From Jejubacter calystegiae (lineage in GTDB: Bacteria > Pseudomonadota > Gammaproteobacteria > Enterobacterales > Enterobacteriaceae), in NCBI RefSeq assembly GCF_005671395.1, contig NZ_CP040428.1, forward strand, positions 620,001 through 684,000: a stretch of DNA of 64,000 bases, given 5' to 3'. The position numbers and the translations under genes were made by a program. This document shows positions 50,808 through 60,997 of the stretch, in pieces (positions within the stretch are counted from its first letter, which is position 1; the number at the start of each line of letters is the position of its first letter). The notes beneath the pieces were generated by a model, which was given only the letters and a program-made list of their open reading frames with translations, did not search any database and was not told the origin of the DNA.

Positions 50808-52748
50808 CTAAACCGGATATCTACGTGAATATTTTTTCACATTGCTGTCAAGAGGCTCTGAACCGACAAAGAATTCACCCTGTGCGCCACTCACCCCTTT
50901 CTCGATCAGCGTCTGCCATTCTCCACGGGTTCGCGTACCGGTAGCAAAAACCATGGTACGCGTTCCCTTGCAGGCTTCCACCAGGCTCTCAACAAACAAC
51001 TGATTTTCAGTACGCTTGTCAATATTCCTGACCAGCCCAGGATACAGTTTGAGAATTTCCGCGTCCAAATCCTGGAGATAAGTCGTACTTACCACGGTCA
51101 ATCCCGCCTGCGTAATGGCCACCCGAGCCCCCAGTACTTTAATCAGCCTGACGATCGGCTGTAAACGGCTGATGTATTGACAAACATCTGCCTCAGCAAG
51201 TTCAAAAAGAATTCGATTTCTTATCGATTTTTCACACTGCATCAAAGTATCGCGCAGCCAGCGTTGAAATGGACGGCGCAGCAGCGACTCCACGGTGACC
51301 GGAAAAGCCAGGGTCTCTTCCGGCCAGAAACGCAATAGCGGAATCATGCGGGAGATCATCTGGCGGTCATACTGCTCCGCTAAACCAAGTTGCTGAACCA
51401 CCGGCATATACTCCGCCGACGTCACCTCAGTCTCGCCGTCGAAGATGCGCCCGGCCATTTCCCGGTGATGCACTTCACCGCTACGCAGCACTGAAGGTTT
51501 CTGATACAGACGCGGCCCGCCGCGACGCAGGGCATCTTCCAGCATAGTACGCCACTTCACATTGCCGCGGCCTTTTTCCGGCAGCTTGTCATCATAGACC
51601 GCCCAACTGTTGCTGCCCTGGAGCACGGCATTGCGTACCGCCGCTTCGGCATGCTCCATCACCTGTTCCACGCTCTGACCGCCGCGCCAGGCGCAGATAC
51701 CAATATGCACCATATCCAGGGGATCCAGCATACGGGTGGGCGGCATCGCATCCACCGATTTCAGCAACTGGCTGGCAATGCCGTCCGCTTCTTTCAGGGT
51801 GCTGTGCGGGAGCAGAACAGCAAAATCGTTGTGGAAATAGCGCGCCAGCAACGCGCCGGGGTAACGCATCACAAAAGTCGACAGCAGATTGATCAGGTTA
51901 TAAAGGTAGTCATCGACGGAGTGACGCTCCCAGGTTTCGCGCAAAATTTCGAAATCCGGCACGCGGATCATCATCACCATGCCGTGGGTACCTACCTGTT
52001 CATTATCTTCCAGCAACATGGCGAGCTGATTTTCAAAAAACAGGCGATTGCTCAGACCCGTCTGCGCATCCTGAGCCGCATAGGAGCGGATCAGCGTATC
52101 CACACGGCTGCGCTGCTCCCCGGCGTTGTGCAGTTCGCTCAGCAGAACATCCATCGCGCTACTGGTCCGCGGCGGCCACTCATGCAGCGAACCACGCACT
52201 ACTTTTCCCCGTTCGCCGTTCAGAATTCGGGTGGAGCGACTTTCCAGTAGCTCCAGGCCGGAAAACTGGCGTTTCACCCAACGGGCGCCAAATACCAGCA
52301 CGATAACCATAAAGGCAATCGCCAGCGAGAGCGGCGTCGTGGTCAGCAGCGAATGGAAGTAATCATCGACGGGATCGCGCCAGGTCAGATGCAGCACCAG
52401 GCTGGGGTGCTTCACCAGCCGTACCGAGTGGTGGCGCAGGCGCACATGCTGCCCGGCGGGTTGATAGCTGGGCGGAAGTTCATGATCCAGCACCTGAAGG
52501 CTGCCCGAACTCAGCGTCAGGCGGACAATCTCCAGCGGAACCATCATATCGTTAAGGCGATCGTCCAGCTGCTCAGGCGGGCGCACCAGCAGTTCGTTAT
52601 CCACCAGCGCTACAATTCGGTTCAGACGGTGCTCGCCCCGCTCATGAATCGAATGGTAAAAACTCCACGAACACCCCAACAGGGTGACCAGAATAGCCAG
52701 CCCCGTCAGCAGGGTCATAAAGGTGGAAAATTTCGTCGTTAAGCGCAT
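50808..52748 (-). CDS. csrD: CsrD, degenerate GGDEF-EAL regulator of CsrB/CsrC decay
   Basis: CsrD targets the small RNAs CsrB and CsrC for RNase E cleavage and so modulates the carbon-storage regulator CsrA. The 646-residue protein (as in E. coli) has two membrane helices (about 10-30 and 137-155), a HAMP-like linker, a degenerate GGDEF domain (HNDF at 306-309 in place of GGDEF) and a degenerate EAL domain (REMAGRI where active enzymes have xEALxR). It should therefore neither make nor break cyclic di-GMP. It lies upstream of mreB. Confidence 0.96.
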   Translation of the reverse strand: MRLTTKFSTFMTLLTGLAILVTLLGCSWSFYHSIHERGEHRLNRIVALVDNELLVRPPEQLDDRLNDMMVPLEIVRLTLSSGSLQVLDHELPPSYQPAGQHVRLRHHSVRLVKHPSLVLHLTWRDPVDDYFHSLLTTTPLSLAIAFMVIVLVFGARWVKRQFSGLELLESRSTRILNGERGKVVRGSLHEWPPRTSSAMDVLLSELHNAGEQRSRVDTLIRSYAAQDAQTGLSNRLFFENQLAMLLEDNEQVGTHGMVMMIRVPDFEILRETWERHSVDDYLYNLINLLSTFVMRYPGALLARYFHNDFAVLLPHSTLKEADGIASQLLKSVDAMPPTRMLDPLDMVHIGICAWRGGQSVEQVMEHAEAAVRNAVLQGSNSWAVYDDKLPEKGRGNVKWRTMLEDALRRGGPRLYQKPSVLRSGEVHHREMAGRIFDGETEVTSAEYMPVVQQLGLAEQYDRQMISRMIPLLRFWPEETLAFPVTVESLLRRPFQRWLRDTLMQCEKSIRNRILFELAEADVCQYISRLQPIVRLIKVLGARVAITQAGLTVVSTTYLQDLDAEILKLYPGLVRNIDKRTENQLFVESLVEACKGTRTMVFATGTRTRGEWQTLIEKGVSGAQGEFFVGSEPLDSNVKKYSRRYPV

Positions 52749-52970
52749 CCCTGTGTTAACTCCGTCGGATGTACAGAAGCAGCCTGTGGCTTCGCAATGC
52801 GGCTTCCGGCTCTATTATATAAGTAAGTACTAACTATCTTGTGTGAGACTGCCATTTTATCAGACATGCGGCAGCTTACCTCACCTTTTTATTGCGATAA
52901 ATCGCCTTCTCTACGGCGTCATGCGAGTATAGTCGCTGGTGCTTATTTTTAAATGACCCGGAGGATTTCG

Positions 52971-53945
52971 ATGCAGGCTCTTATCCTTAATCAACGCGAC
53001 GGCCAGACCCATGCCGCTGTTGAATCGCTCGACCCGGCGTCCCTGCCCGAAGGCGACGTAACCGTAGAGGTGGATTACTCCAGCCTTAACTATAAAGATG
53101 CGCTGGCGATTACCGGCAAAGGGAAAATTGTGCGTCAGTTCCCCATGGTGCCCGGCATCGACTTTGCCGGTCGGGTACAGCACAGTAAGGATCCCCGCTT
53201 CCATGTTGGACAGTCCGTTCTCCTCACCGGCTGGGGCGTAGGCGAAGGCCACTGGGGCGGTCTTGCCGGCGCAGCCCGGGTGAAAGGCGATTGGTTGGTT
53301 CCCATGCCTGAAGGGCTGGACAGCCGTAAGGCGATGATTATCGGCACCGCAGGCTTCACCGCAATGCTGTGCGTTATGGCACTGCTCGACGCCGGAATCA
53401 CGCCAGATCACGGTGAAATTCTGGTTACCGGCGCCAGCGGCGGCGTGGGCAGTACCGCCGTGGCCCTGCTTCATCAGCTTGGCTATCAGGTTGTGGCGGT
53501 CTCCGGCCGCGAAACCACGCACGACTATCTGCGCAGCCTTGGCGCTCAGCGTATCCTGGCGCGCGCGGAATTCGGCTCCGGGCGTCCGCTGGAAAAACAG
53601 CTGTGGGCTGGCGCTATCGACACCGTCGGCGGAGAAGTACTGGCGAAGGTGCTTTCTCAGATCCATTACGGCGGTTGCGTGGCCGCCTGCGGCCTGGCAG
53701 GAGGATTCACCCTGCCCACCACCGTAATGCCGTTTATTCTGCGCAATGTGCGACTGCAGGGCGTTGACTCAGTGATGACCCCGCCCGCTCGCCGCTACGA
53801 AGCCTGGCAGCGCCTGGCCCGGGATCTTCCTTCTTCCTTTTATGCACAGAGTGCCACGGAGATCGGTCTGGCTCAGGCCGTAGAGTATGCCGAACGCATC
53901 ATCAATAACCAGGCCCGGGGACGCACCCTGGTGAAGGTCGGTTAA
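52971..53945 (+). CDS. acuI: AcuI (YhdH), acrylyl-CoA reductase (NADPH)
   Basis: The 324-residue medium-chain dehydrogenase/reductase of the YhdH family reduces the toxic acrylyl-CoA to propionyl-CoA in E. coli. The quinone-oxidoreductase-like layout is visible: N-terminal GroES-like domain with DFAGRVQHSKDPRF, nucleotide-binding VTGASGGVGSTAVALLHQLGY (split here as VTGASGGVGSTAVALL and HQLGY), and no zinc-site cysteines. The start at 52971 follows GGAGG (MQALILNQRDG). It diverges from csrD. Confidence 0.94.
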   Translation: MQALILNQRDGQTHAAVESLDPASLPEGDVTVEVDYSSLNYKDALAITGKGKIVRQFPMVPGIDFAGRVQHSKDPRFHVGQSVLLTGWGVGEGHWGGLAGAARVKGDWLVPMPEGLDSRKAMIIGTAGFTAMLCVMALLDAGITPDHGEILVTGASGGVGSTAVALLHQLGYQVVAVSGRETTHDYLRSLGAQRILARAEFGSGRPLEKQLWAGAIDTVGGEVLAKVLSQIHYGGCVAACGLAGGFTLPTTVMPFILRNVRLQGVDSVMTPPARRYEAWQRLARDLPSSFYAQSATEIGLAQAVEYAERIINNQARGRTLVKVG

Positions 53946-54025
53946 TCTTCAATTTTTCGTGACATATTCGCATTCGCAATCCGCCTCCGTCATGCTGATG
54001 AAAAGGCATGACGGAGGATACATGA

Positions 54026-55027
54026 ATGAAAACCAAAAAGTTGACGGAGGCCGATGTCACGGCAGAGTCTGTCTTTATGTTACAGCGCCGCCAGATTCTG
54101 AAGATGTTAGGAATTGGCGCTACCGCGCTCACGCTTACGCCTCCAGCACAGGCCAGCCTGCTCGACTGGTTTAAAGGCAACGATCGTCCCCCCGCTCCCG
54201 CAGGCAAAGCGCTGGACTTCAGCAAACCGCCGCAGTGGCAAAGCGACCTGCCGCTAACCCCGGAAAACAAAGTCACCGGCTACAACAACTTTTATGAATT
54301 TGGTCTCGATAAAGCTGACCCGGCCGCCAACGCAGGTGCGATGGCGACCGATCCCTGGACGCTTACCATCGACGGTGAAGTGGCCAAACCGCTCACTCTG
54401 GATCACGATGCGCTGGCCTCCCGTTTCCCGCTTGCCGAGCGTATCTACCGCATGCGCTGCGTGGAAGCCTGGTCAATGGTCATCCCCTGGATCGGCTTCC
54501 CACTGCATAAGCTCCTGGCCCTGGTGGAGCCCACCAGCCATGCAAAATATGTCGCCTTTCAGACCCTCTATGCGCCGGAGCAGATGCCAGGACAGAAGGA
54601 CCGCTTTATCGGCGGTGGGCTGAAATATCCCTACGTGGAAGGATTACGTCTGGATGAGGCTATGCATCCGCTGACGCTGATGAGCGTAGGCGTTTATGGT
54701 AAAGCGTTACCGCCGCAGAACGGCGCGCCGATTAGATTAATCGTTCCCTGGAAGTACGGGTTCAAAGGGATTAAATCCATCGTCCGCATCCGCCTGACCC
54801 GTGAACGACCGCCCACCACATGGAATCTGTCGGCCCCGAATGAATATGGCTTTTACGCCAACGTGAATCCGCACGTGGATCATCCGCGCTGGTCCCAGGC
54901 CACCGAGCGCGTCATTGGCGCCGGCGGCATTCTCAAGGTCGAACGTCAGCCGACATTGCTGTTCAATGGCTACGCCGACCAGGTCGCCTCGCTATATCGT
55001 GGGCTTAACCTTAAGGAGAATTTCTAA
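54026..55027 (+). CDS. msrP: MsrP, periplasmic methionine sulfoxide reductase, molybdenum subunit
   Basis: MsrP (YedY, 333 residues) repairs oxidised methionines in periplasmic proteins using a molybdopterin cofactor. It has a Tat signal peptide with twin arginines (RRQILKML, 21-28; cleavage after about 44) and the molybdenum-ligand Cys145 ([10 protein letters not shown]). The sulfite oxidase-like fold is shown by [13 protein letters not shown]. It is immediately followed by msrQ, its haem partner. In K-12 msrPQ (yedYZ) lies elsewhere on the chromosome. Confidence 0.97.
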   Translation: MKTKKLTEADVTAESVFMLQRRQILKMLGIGATALTLTPPAQASLLDWFKGNDRPPAPAGKALDFSKPPQWQSDLPLTPENKVTGYNNFYEFGLDKADPAANAGAMATDPWTLTIDGEVAKPLTLDHDALASRFPLAERIYRMRCVEAWSMVIPWIGFPLHKLLALVEPTSHAKYVAFQTLYAPEQMPGQKDRFIGGGLKYPYVEGLRLDEAMHPLTLMSVGVYGKALPPQNGAPIRLIVPWKYGFKGIKSIVRIRLTRERPPTTWNLSAPNEYGFYANVNPHVDHPRWSQATERVIGAGGILKVERQPTLLFNGYADQVASLYRGLNLKENF

Positions 55028-55627
55028 GTGCGTATGACAGCGGGCCAAATCACCTGGCTGAAAGTTTTTTTGCATGCGGCAGCGTTAGCTCCATTGCTAT
55101 GGCTGTTCTGGGCTGGATTTCAGGGCAACCTCAGCGCCGATCCGGCCCGGGATATTCAACACTTTACCGGGCGGACAGCTCTGAAATTATTGTTGGCGAC
55201 CTTGCTCATCGCCCCGCTGGCGCGCTACGCTAAGCAGCCGCTACTGATGCGCACCCGCCGCTTACTGGGTCTGTGGTGCTTTGCGTGGGCCTCGTTCCAT
55301 CTGGTCAGCTATGCGCTGCTGGAGCTGGGTATTAACAATCTGGTGTTACTGGGGCAGGAAGTTATCCGTCGTCCGTATCTGACGTTGGGCCTGATCGGCT
55401 GGCTAATACTGTTGGCGCTGGCGATAACCTCCACCCGTTCAGCGCAGCGTAAACTGGGTCCCCGTTGGCAAAAACTGCATAACTTCGTCTATCTGGTCGC
55501 TATCCTCGCGCCCGTCCACTATCTATGGTCCGTGAAGACGTTGTCACCCCAACCGGTTATCTACGCCCTGTTGGCATTGCTGCTTTTAGCCACCCGATAT
55601 CGCAAATTCCGCCAGTGGTGGCGCTAG
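55028..55627 (+). CDS. msrQ: MsrQ, haem-binding membrane subunit of the MsrPQ system
   Basis: MsrQ (YedZ, 199 residues) is an inner-membrane b-type cytochrome that passes electrons to MsrP. It has about six membrane helices and conserved His residues ([38 protein letters not shown]). The GTG at 55028, directly after the msrP stop, was taken as start because it gives the E. coli-like MRxTA N-terminus; ATG at 55034 is the alternative. Confidence 0.95.
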   Translation: MRMTAGQITWLKVFLHAAALAPLLWLFWAGFQGNLSADPARDIQHFTGRTALKLLLATLLIAPLARYAKQPLLMRTRRLLGLWCFAWASFHLVSYALLELGINNLVLLGQEVIRRPYLTLGLIGWLILLALAITSTRSAQRKLGPRWQKLHNFVYLVAILAPVHYLWSVKTLSPQPVIYALLALLLLATRYRKFRQWWR

Positions 55628-55661
55628 CTCACCATTTCTGTGTCCTTCCCCGCAGAATGCT

Positions 55662-55698
55662 TTATCAACCGCGATTCTTTGGCGATTGCGGTTGATAA
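55662..55698 (+). terminator. Hairpin after msrPQ
   Basis: An 11-bp stem TTATCAACCGC/GCGGTTGATAA with a 15-base loop lies 35 bp past msrQ. Only TCTTCC follows, so termination strength is uncertain. The remaining bases to aroQ hold no gene and should contain the aroQ promoter. Confidence 0.5.
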
Positions 55699-55862
55699 TC
55701 TTCCCTGATACGACCAGTATTTAGCTGCTAAATGCCACGAAATCATTATAATGTGCCCCCACGATTGCTTCTGATGGCTTTTTAAACACATTCAGGGGTG
55801 ACAACCACGCATCGAAGGTATATTTTGTAATATCACCGAAAATTGCAGGAGATGGCAGCACA

Positions 55863-56315
55863 ATGGCGGACAAGTTTCAGGTTTTGCTTCTCAACGGGCC
55901 TAACCTCAATATGCTCGGCACGCGCGAACCGGAGAAATACGGTAGCCAGACGCTGGCCGAGATTGTTAGCCAGCTGCGCACTCAGGCAGAAGCGCTGAAC
56001 GTCACGCTGGATCACCTGCAGTCTAACGCTGAGCATGAACTTATCGACCGTATTCATCAGGCTAAAGGTCAGGTTGACTATATCCTGATTAATCCGGCCG
56101 CATTCACGCACACCAGCGTGGCATTGCGTGACGCTTTGCTGGCGGTGAGCATCCCATTTATTGAGATTCACCTGAGCAACGTGCATGCGCGCGAGCCGTT
56201 CCGTCACCACTCGTATCTTTCCGATATCGCCGCTGGCGTTATCTGCGGGCTGGGCGCGGATGGCTACACCTATGCACTCCAGACGGCGGTTAACCGTCTG
56301 TCATACACAAACTAA
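55863..56315 (+). CDS. aroQ: Type II 3-dehydroquinate dehydratase
   Basis: The 150-residue dodecameric enzyme catalyses the third step of the shikimate pathway, the trans-type dehydration. Signature [20 protein letters not shown] includes catalytic Tyr26; His103 ([14 protein letters not shown]) is the general acid. E. coli K-12 lacks this gene and uses type I AroD; many other enterics carry aroQ upstream of accB, as here. It lies 22 bp upstream of accB. Confidence 0.96.
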   Translation: MADKFQVLLLNGPNLNMLGTREPEKYGSQTLAEIVSQLRTQAEALNVTLDHLQSNAEHELIDRIHQAKGQVDYILINPAAFTHTSVALRDALLAVSIPFIEIHLSNVHAREPFRHHSYLSDIAAGVICGLGADGYTYALQTAVNRLSYTN

Positions 56316-56337
56316 ACAAAGAGTACGGAACCCACTC

Positions 56338-56805
56338 ATGGATATTCGTAAGATTAAAAAACTGATTGAGCTGGTTGAAGAATCAGGCATCGCTGAGCTG
56401 GAAATTTCTGAAGGCGAAGAGTCTGTACGTATCAGCCGCGCCGTCGCCAACCAGCCCGCACCGGTTATGCAGCAATGGGCCGTTCCTCAGCAGCCGCAGC
56501 CGGCACTGTCCAACGCGGTGGCTCCGGCAGCAACACCGGCAATGGAAGCCCCTGCCAGCCCGGAAGTCAGTGGTCACATCGTACGTTCCCCGATGGTCGG
56601 GACGTTCTATCGCACCCCGAGTCCGGATGCGAAGGCCTTTGTGGAAGTGGGACAGAAAGTCAATGTAGGCGACACTCTGTGCATCGTTGAAGCAATGAAA
56701 ATGATGAACCAGATCGAAGCTGATAAAGCTGGCGTGGTGAAAGCCGTTCTGGTGGAAAGTGGCCAACCGGTAGAATTTGACGAGCCGCTGGTCGTCATCG
56801 AATAA
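56338..56805 (+). CDS. accB: Biotin carboxyl carrier protein of acetyl-CoA carboxylase
   Basis: AccB (155 residues) carries the biotin that shuttles CO2 in acetyl-CoA carboxylase, the first step of fatty-acid synthesis. Biotinyl Lys121 is in EAMKMMNQ. The N-terminal domain (1-35), Ala/Pro-rich linker (about 36-77) and biotinyl domain with the thumb loop (TPSPDAKAF) are all visible. It is 10 bp before accC. E. coli AccB represses its own operon. Confidence 0.98.
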   Translation: MDIRKIKKLIELVEESGIAELEISEGEESVRISRAVANQPAPVMQQWAVPQQPQPALSNAVAPAATPAMEAPASPEVSGHIVRSPMVGTFYRTPSPDAKAFVEVGQKVNVGDTLCIVEAMKMMNQIEADKAGVVKAVLVESGQPVEFDEPLVVIE

Positions 56806-56815
56806 CGAGGCGAAC

Positions 56816-58159
56816 ATGCTGGATAAAATTGTTATCGCCAACCGTGGTGAAATCGCCCTGCGAATCCTGCGTGCCTGCAAAGAGCTGGGCATCAAGACCG
56901 TCGCCGTGCACTCCACCGCGGATCGCGATCTGAAACACGTACTGCTAGCGGACGAGACTGTCTGTATCGGTCCGGCGCCGTCAGTAAAGAGCTACCTGAA
57001 TATCCCGGCTATTATCTCCGCGGCAGAAATCACCGGTGCGGTAGCTGTCCACCCGGGATACGGCTTCCTGTCTGAGAACGCTAACTTCGCCGAACAGGTT
57101 GAACAGTCCGGCTTTATCTTCATTGGCCCTAAAGCGGAAACCATCCGTCTGATGGGAGACAAAGTCTCCGCCATCAACGCCATGAAGAAAGCGGGCGTTC
57201 CTTGCGTTCCGGGTTCCGACGGTCCGCTGGACGATGATATGGACCGTAACCGCGCCATTGCTAAACGCATTGGCTACCCGGTTATCATCAAAGCCTCCGG
57301 CGGCGGCGGCGGTCGCGGTATGCGCGTGGTGCGCAGCGACGCCGAACTGGCGCAGTCCATCACCATGACCCGAGCTGAAGCGAAAGCGGCATTCAGCAAC
57401 GACATGGTCTACATGGAAAAATACCTGGAAAATCCGCGCCATATCGAAATTCAGGTACTGGCTGACGGCCAGGGCGGCGCCATCTATCTGGCAGAGCGCG
57501 ACTGCTCCATGCAGCGTCGTCACCAGAAAGTGGTGGAAGAAGCGCCGGCGCCGGGCATCACTCCGGAACTGCGTCGCTATATTGGCGAACGCTGCACCAA
57601 GGCCTGTGTTGATATCGGCTACCGCGGCGCGGGTACCTTCGAGTTCCTGTTTGAAAACGGCGAGTTCTACTTCATTGAGATGAACACCCGTATTCAGGTA
57701 GAGCACCCGGTAACGGAAATGATTACCGGCGTTGACCTGATCAAAGAGCAGCTGCGTATTGCTGCCGGTCAGCCTCTCTCCATCAAACAGGAAGAGGTCA
57801 TGGTACGCGGCCACGCAGTCGAATGCCGTATCAACGCCGAAGATCCCAACACCTTCCTGCCGAGCCCGGGTAAAATCACCCGTTTCCACGCGCCAGGCGG
57901 TTTTGGGGTACGCTGGGAGTCACATATCTACGCTGGCTATACAGTGCCGCCGTACTATGACTCCATGATCGGTAAGCTTATTTGCTACGGTGAAAACCGT
58001 GATGTGGCGATTGCGCGTATGCGTAACGCGCTGCAGGAGCTGATTATCGACGGTATCAAAACCAACGTCGAGCTGCAGATGCGCATCATGAATGACGAAA
58101 ACTTCCAGCACGGTGGAACTAACATCCACTACCTGGAGAAAAAACTGGGTCTCCAGTAA
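56816..58159 (+). CDS. accC: Biotin carboxylase subunit of acetyl-CoA carboxylase
   Basis: AccC (447 residues) carboxylates biotin on AccB using ATP and bicarbonate. It has an N-terminal domain ([16 protein letters not shown]), an ATP-grasp domain with the glycine loop [11 protein letters not shown] (about 162-172), [13 protein letters not shown] with ATP- and bicarbonate-contacting residues, and the C-terminal domain. The start at 56816 follows CGAGG. A strong terminator follows, closing the accBC operon. Confidence 0.99.
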   Translation: MLDKIVIANRGEIALRILRACKELGIKTVAVHSTADRDLKHVLLADETVCIGPAPSVKSYLNIPAIISAAEITGAVAVHPGYGFLSENANFAEQVEQSGFIFIGPKAETIRLMGDKVSAINAMKKAGVPCVPGSDGPLDDDMDRNRAIAKRIGYPVIIKASGGGGGRGMRVVRSDAELAQSITMTRAEAKAAFSNDMVYMEKYLENPRHIEIQVLADGQGGAIYLAERDCSMQRRHQKVVEEAPAPGITPELRRYIGERCTKACVDIGYRGAGTFEFLFENGEFYFIEMNTRIQVEHPVTEMITGVDLIKEQLRIAAGQPLSIKQEEVMVRGHAVECRINAEDPNTFLPSPGKITRFHAPGGFGVRWESHIYAGYTVPPYYDSMIGKLICYGENRDVAIARMRNALQELIIDGIKTNVELQMRIMNDENFQHGGTNIHYLEKKLGLQ

Positions 58160-58178
58160 GTTATCTTCCTCGTCACGC

Positions 58179-58209
58179 AAGGGCCGGTTTTTACCGGCCC
58201 TTCTTTTTT
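58179..58209 (+). terminator. Terminator of accBC
   Basis: A perfect 10-bp stem AAGGGCCGGT/ACCGGCCCTT with a TTTT loop is followed by CTTTTTT, 20 bp after the accC stop. Confidence 0.93.
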
Positions 58210-58270
58210 CGCCCCGCAGGGAGGGGATAAGGTACAATCGCCGCTTTATCTGACAACCCGGGGAACAAAG

Positions 58271-58513
58271 ATGGATAACCGTTTTGTTCAGGCTCACAAA
58301 GAGGCCCGTTGGGCACTGTGGCTGACCCTGCTCTATCTGGTCGCCTGGACCCTGGCCGCATGGCTACCCGACTCTACGCCCGGCCTGACCGGCCTACCGC
58401 ACTGGTTCGAAATGGCCTGCCTGCTGGTACCGCTGATCTTTTTCGCCCTCTGCTGGCTTATGGTACGGGGAATCTTCCGCGATATCCCACTGGAGGATGA
58501 CCATGCAGACTGA
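58271..58513 (+). CDS. yhdT: YhdT, small membrane protein (DUF997)
   Basis: The 80-residue protein has two membrane helices (about 14-33 and 46-66) and is always found upstream of panF in enterics. Its role is unknown; an accessory role for the pantothenate symporter is an inference from the overlap. Its last 11 bases overlap panF. Confidence 0.9.
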   Translation: MDNRFVQAHKEARWALWLTLLYLVAWTLAAWLPDSTPGLTGLPHWFEMACLLVPLIFFALCWLMVRGIFRDIPLEDDHAD

Positions 58514-59942
58514 AGTTATCCTGCCGCTGATCGCCTATCTGCTGGTGGTATTCAGCATTTCGCTGTGGGCCATACGCCGCCGCCGACAGGGCAATTTCCT
58601 GAATGAGTACTTCCTGGGTGGACGCTCCATGGGCGGCTTCGTGCTGGCTATGACCCTGACGGCCACCTACATTAGCGCCAGTTCCTTTATCGGTGGCCCT
58701 GGAGCGGCCTATAAGTACGGTCTGGGCTGGGTATTGCTGTCAATGATTCAACTGCCCGCTATCTGGCTGTCGCTGGGCATACTCGGCAAGAAGTTCGCCA
58801 TCCTGGCCCGACGCTATAACGCCGTGACCCTCAACGATATGCTCTATGCCCGCTACCAGAGTCGACTGCTGGTCTGGCTGGCCAGCCTGAGCCTGCTGGT
58901 CGCCTTTATCGGTGCCATGACGGTACAGTTTATCGGCGGCGCGCGGCTGTTGGAGACGGCAGCGGGGATCCCTTACGAAAGCGGCCTGCTAATTTTTGGG
59001 ATCAGCATCGCGCTCTATACCGCTTTCGGCGGCTTCCGTGCCAGCGTGCTGAACGACGCCATGCAGGGGCTGGTGATGCTGATTGGCACCCTGCTGCTGC
59101 TGGTCGGGATTATTCACGCCGCAGGCGGTCTGCCCGCCGCGGTGAGCAAGCTCCAGCATATCGATCCTCAACTGGTGACGCCGCAGGGGGCAGATAATAT
59201 TCTGACGCCTTCGTTTCTGGCCTCGTTCTGGGTGCTGGTCTGCTTCGGGGTTATCGGTCTGCCCCATACCGCCGTGCGCTGTATCTCCTACAAAGACAGT
59301 AAGGCGGTGCACCGCGGTATGATTATTGGCACCCTGATGGTGGGTATCCTGATGCTGGGTATGCATCTGGCCGGCGCACTGGGGCGTGCGGTGATCCCCG
59401 ATCTGGCCATTCCGGATCAGGTGATACCGACGTTGATGGTTGCCGTACTGCCGCCGGTAGCCGCCGGGATCTTTCTGGCCGCGCCTATGGCGGCCATTAT
59501 GTCGACGATCAACGCTCAGTTGCTTCAGTCATCGGCGACGATCGTCAAGGATCTCTGGCTCAGCATGCGCCCGGAACAGGCCACCAACGAGCGACGACTT
59601 AAGCGTATGTCCACTGCGATTACCCTGATCCTCAGCGCCCTGCTGCTGCTGGCCGCCTGGCATCCCCCCCAGATGATCATCTGGCTTAATCTGCTGGCCT
59701 TCGGCGGCCTGGAGGCGGTTTTTCTGTGGCCACTGGTGCTCGGACTTTACTGGGAGCGCGCCAACGCCGCAGGAGCCCTTAGCGCTATGATTAGCGGTGG
59801 CGTACTTTACGCCCTCCTGGCTACGCTGAAGGTAGAAGTACTGGGCTTCCATCCCATTGTTCCCTCCCTGCTGGTCAGCCTTCTGTGCTTTCTGGTCGGG
59901 AACCGGTTTGGCCGCGCCAGTGTCCCGGCCACCGTTTATTAA
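58503..59942 (+). CDS. panF: PanF, sodium:pantothenate symporter
   Basis: PanF (479 residues) imports pantothenate with sodium for coenzyme A synthesis. It belongs to the SSS family, with about 12-13 membrane helices; [20 protein letters not shown] and [16 protein letters not shown] are strongly conserved. The ATG at 58503 was chosen because GGAGG (58492-58496) is at proper spacing; the ATG at 58497 abuts that site. It overlaps yhdT and precedes prmA by 26 bp. Confidence 0.97.
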   Translation: MQTEVILPLIAYLLVVFSISLWAIRRRRQGNFLNEYFLGGRSMGGFVLAMTLTATYISASSFIGGPGAAYKYGLGWVLLSMIQLPAIWLSLGILGKKFAILARRYNAVTLNDMLYARYQSRLLVWLASLSLLVAFIGAMTVQFIGGARLLETAAGIPYESGLLIFGISIALYTAFGGFRASVLNDAMQGLVMLIGTLLLLVGIIHAAGGLPAAVSKLQHIDPQLVTPQGADNILTPSFLASFWVLVCFGVIGLPHTAVRCISYKDSKAVHRGMIIGTLMVGILMLGMHLAGALGRAVIPDLAIPDQVIPTLMVAVLPPVAAGIFLAAPMAAIMSTINAQLLQSSATIVKDLWLSMRPEQATNERRLKRMSTAITLILSALLLLAAWHPPQMIIWLNLLAFGGLEAVFLWPLVLGLYWERANAAGALSAMISGGVLYALLATLKVEVLGFHPIVPSLLVSLLCFLVGNRFGRASVPATVY

Positions 59943-59968
59943 CCTGCTTATCAAGAAAGAGTTTTGCC

Positions 59969-60850
59969 ATGCCATGGATTCAACTGAAAATTAATACCAC
60001 CGGCTCATACGCGGAAGAGCTGGGAGACGCCCTGATGGAAAGCGGAGCGGTATCCGTCACCTTTCAGGACACCCATGACACGCCAGTGTTCGAACCGCTG
60101 CCAGGCGAAACCCGACTGTGGGGCGATACCGACGTTATCGGTCTGTTCGACGCCGAATGTGATATGAAGGCCGCCGTGGCGCAGCTGGAACAGCATCCTT
60201 TGCTGGGCGCGGGCTTCCACCATAAAATCGAACAGCTCGAAGATAAAGACTGGGAACGCGAATGGATGGAGAACTTCCACCCCATGCGTTTTGGCGAGCG
60301 CCTGTGGATCTGCCCAAGCTGGCGTGACGTTCCCGATGAAAACGCCGTTAACGTCATGCTCGACCCGGGTCTGGCTTTTGGTACTGGTACTCATCCTACA
60401 ACGTCTCTGTGTCTGACTTGGCTGGATGGCCTGGATCTGACCGGTAAAACCGTGATTGATTTCGGCTGTGGCTCCGGCATTCTCGCCATCGCGGCACTAA
60501 AACTGGGCGCCGCGCGCGCTATCGGCATCGATATCGACCCTCAGGCCATTCAGGCCAGCCGCGATAACGCTGAACGTAACGGCGTGGCCGGGCGTCTGGA
60601 ACTCTACCTGCCTCATCAGCAGCCGGACGGGCTACAGGCCGACGTCGTGGTCGCTAACATCCTTGCTGGCCCTCTGCGCGAGCTGGCGCCTTTGATTAGC
60701 GTTCTGCCAATCCAGGGTGGGCTGCTGGGGCTCTCCGGCGTGCTGGCGAGCCAGGCGGAAGGCGTTTGTGAAGCCTATCGTGAACGCTTCACGCTTGATC
60801 CGGTGGCTAAAAAAGAGGAATGGTGCCGTATTACCGGCACCAGGAAATGA
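59969..60850 (+). CDS. prmA: PrmA, ribosomal protein L11 methyltransferase
   Basis: PrmA (293 residues) trimethylates several amino groups of ribosomal protein L11. The N-terminal L11-recognition domain (about 1-60) and a C-terminal class I methyltransferase domain with the SAM-binding [16 protein letters not shown] are clear; [10 protein letters not shown] is the catalytic NxLxxPL-type loop. The start at 59969 (MPWIQLK) gives the E. coli length. It is co-transcribed with panF. Confidence 0.98.
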   Translation: MPWIQLKINTTGSYAEELGDALMESGAVSVTFQDTHDTPVFEPLPGETRLWGDTDVIGLFDAECDMKAAVAQLEQHPLLGAGFHHKIEQLEDKDWEREWMENFHPMRFGERLWICPSWRDVPDENAVNVMLDPGLAFGTGTHPTTSLCLTWLDGLDLTGKTVIDFGCGSGILAIAALKLGAARAIGIDIDPQAIQASRDNAERNGVAGRLELYLPHQQPDGLQADVVVANILAGPLRELAPLISVLPIQGGLLGLSGVLASQAEGVCEAYRERFTLDPVAKKEEWCRITGTRK

Positions 60851-60934
60851 TGCGTTCTCAAACGAAGCGTAAACAAGGTCCTTTTTTCATTCAAATTTAG
60901 TCGCTTTATTCATCTGAAAATCCCTATTATTAAC

Positions 60935-60968
60935 GCGTGATGGTTACTCCCTGCAGTGACTATCACGC
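60935..60968. promoter_or_regulatory. Imperfect 13-bp inverted repeat before the carbonic anhydrase gene
   Basis: GCGTGATGGTTAC (60935-60947) and GTGACTATCACGC (60956-60968) match as inverted copies at 11 of 13 positions, around an 8-base spacer. A possible -10 TATTAT (60925-60930) puts transcription start at the left arm. It could be a repressor operator or a hairpin at the mRNA 5' end; which is not known. Confidence 0.5.
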
Positions 60969-60997
60969 TGACAATAATATTCAAGGGATGAATAACT

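Noticed and set aside
50808-52748. CsrD as an active cyclic di-GMP enzyme
   Set aside because: Both the GGDEF (HNDF) and EAL signatures are degenerate, as in E. coli CsrD, which has no such activity.
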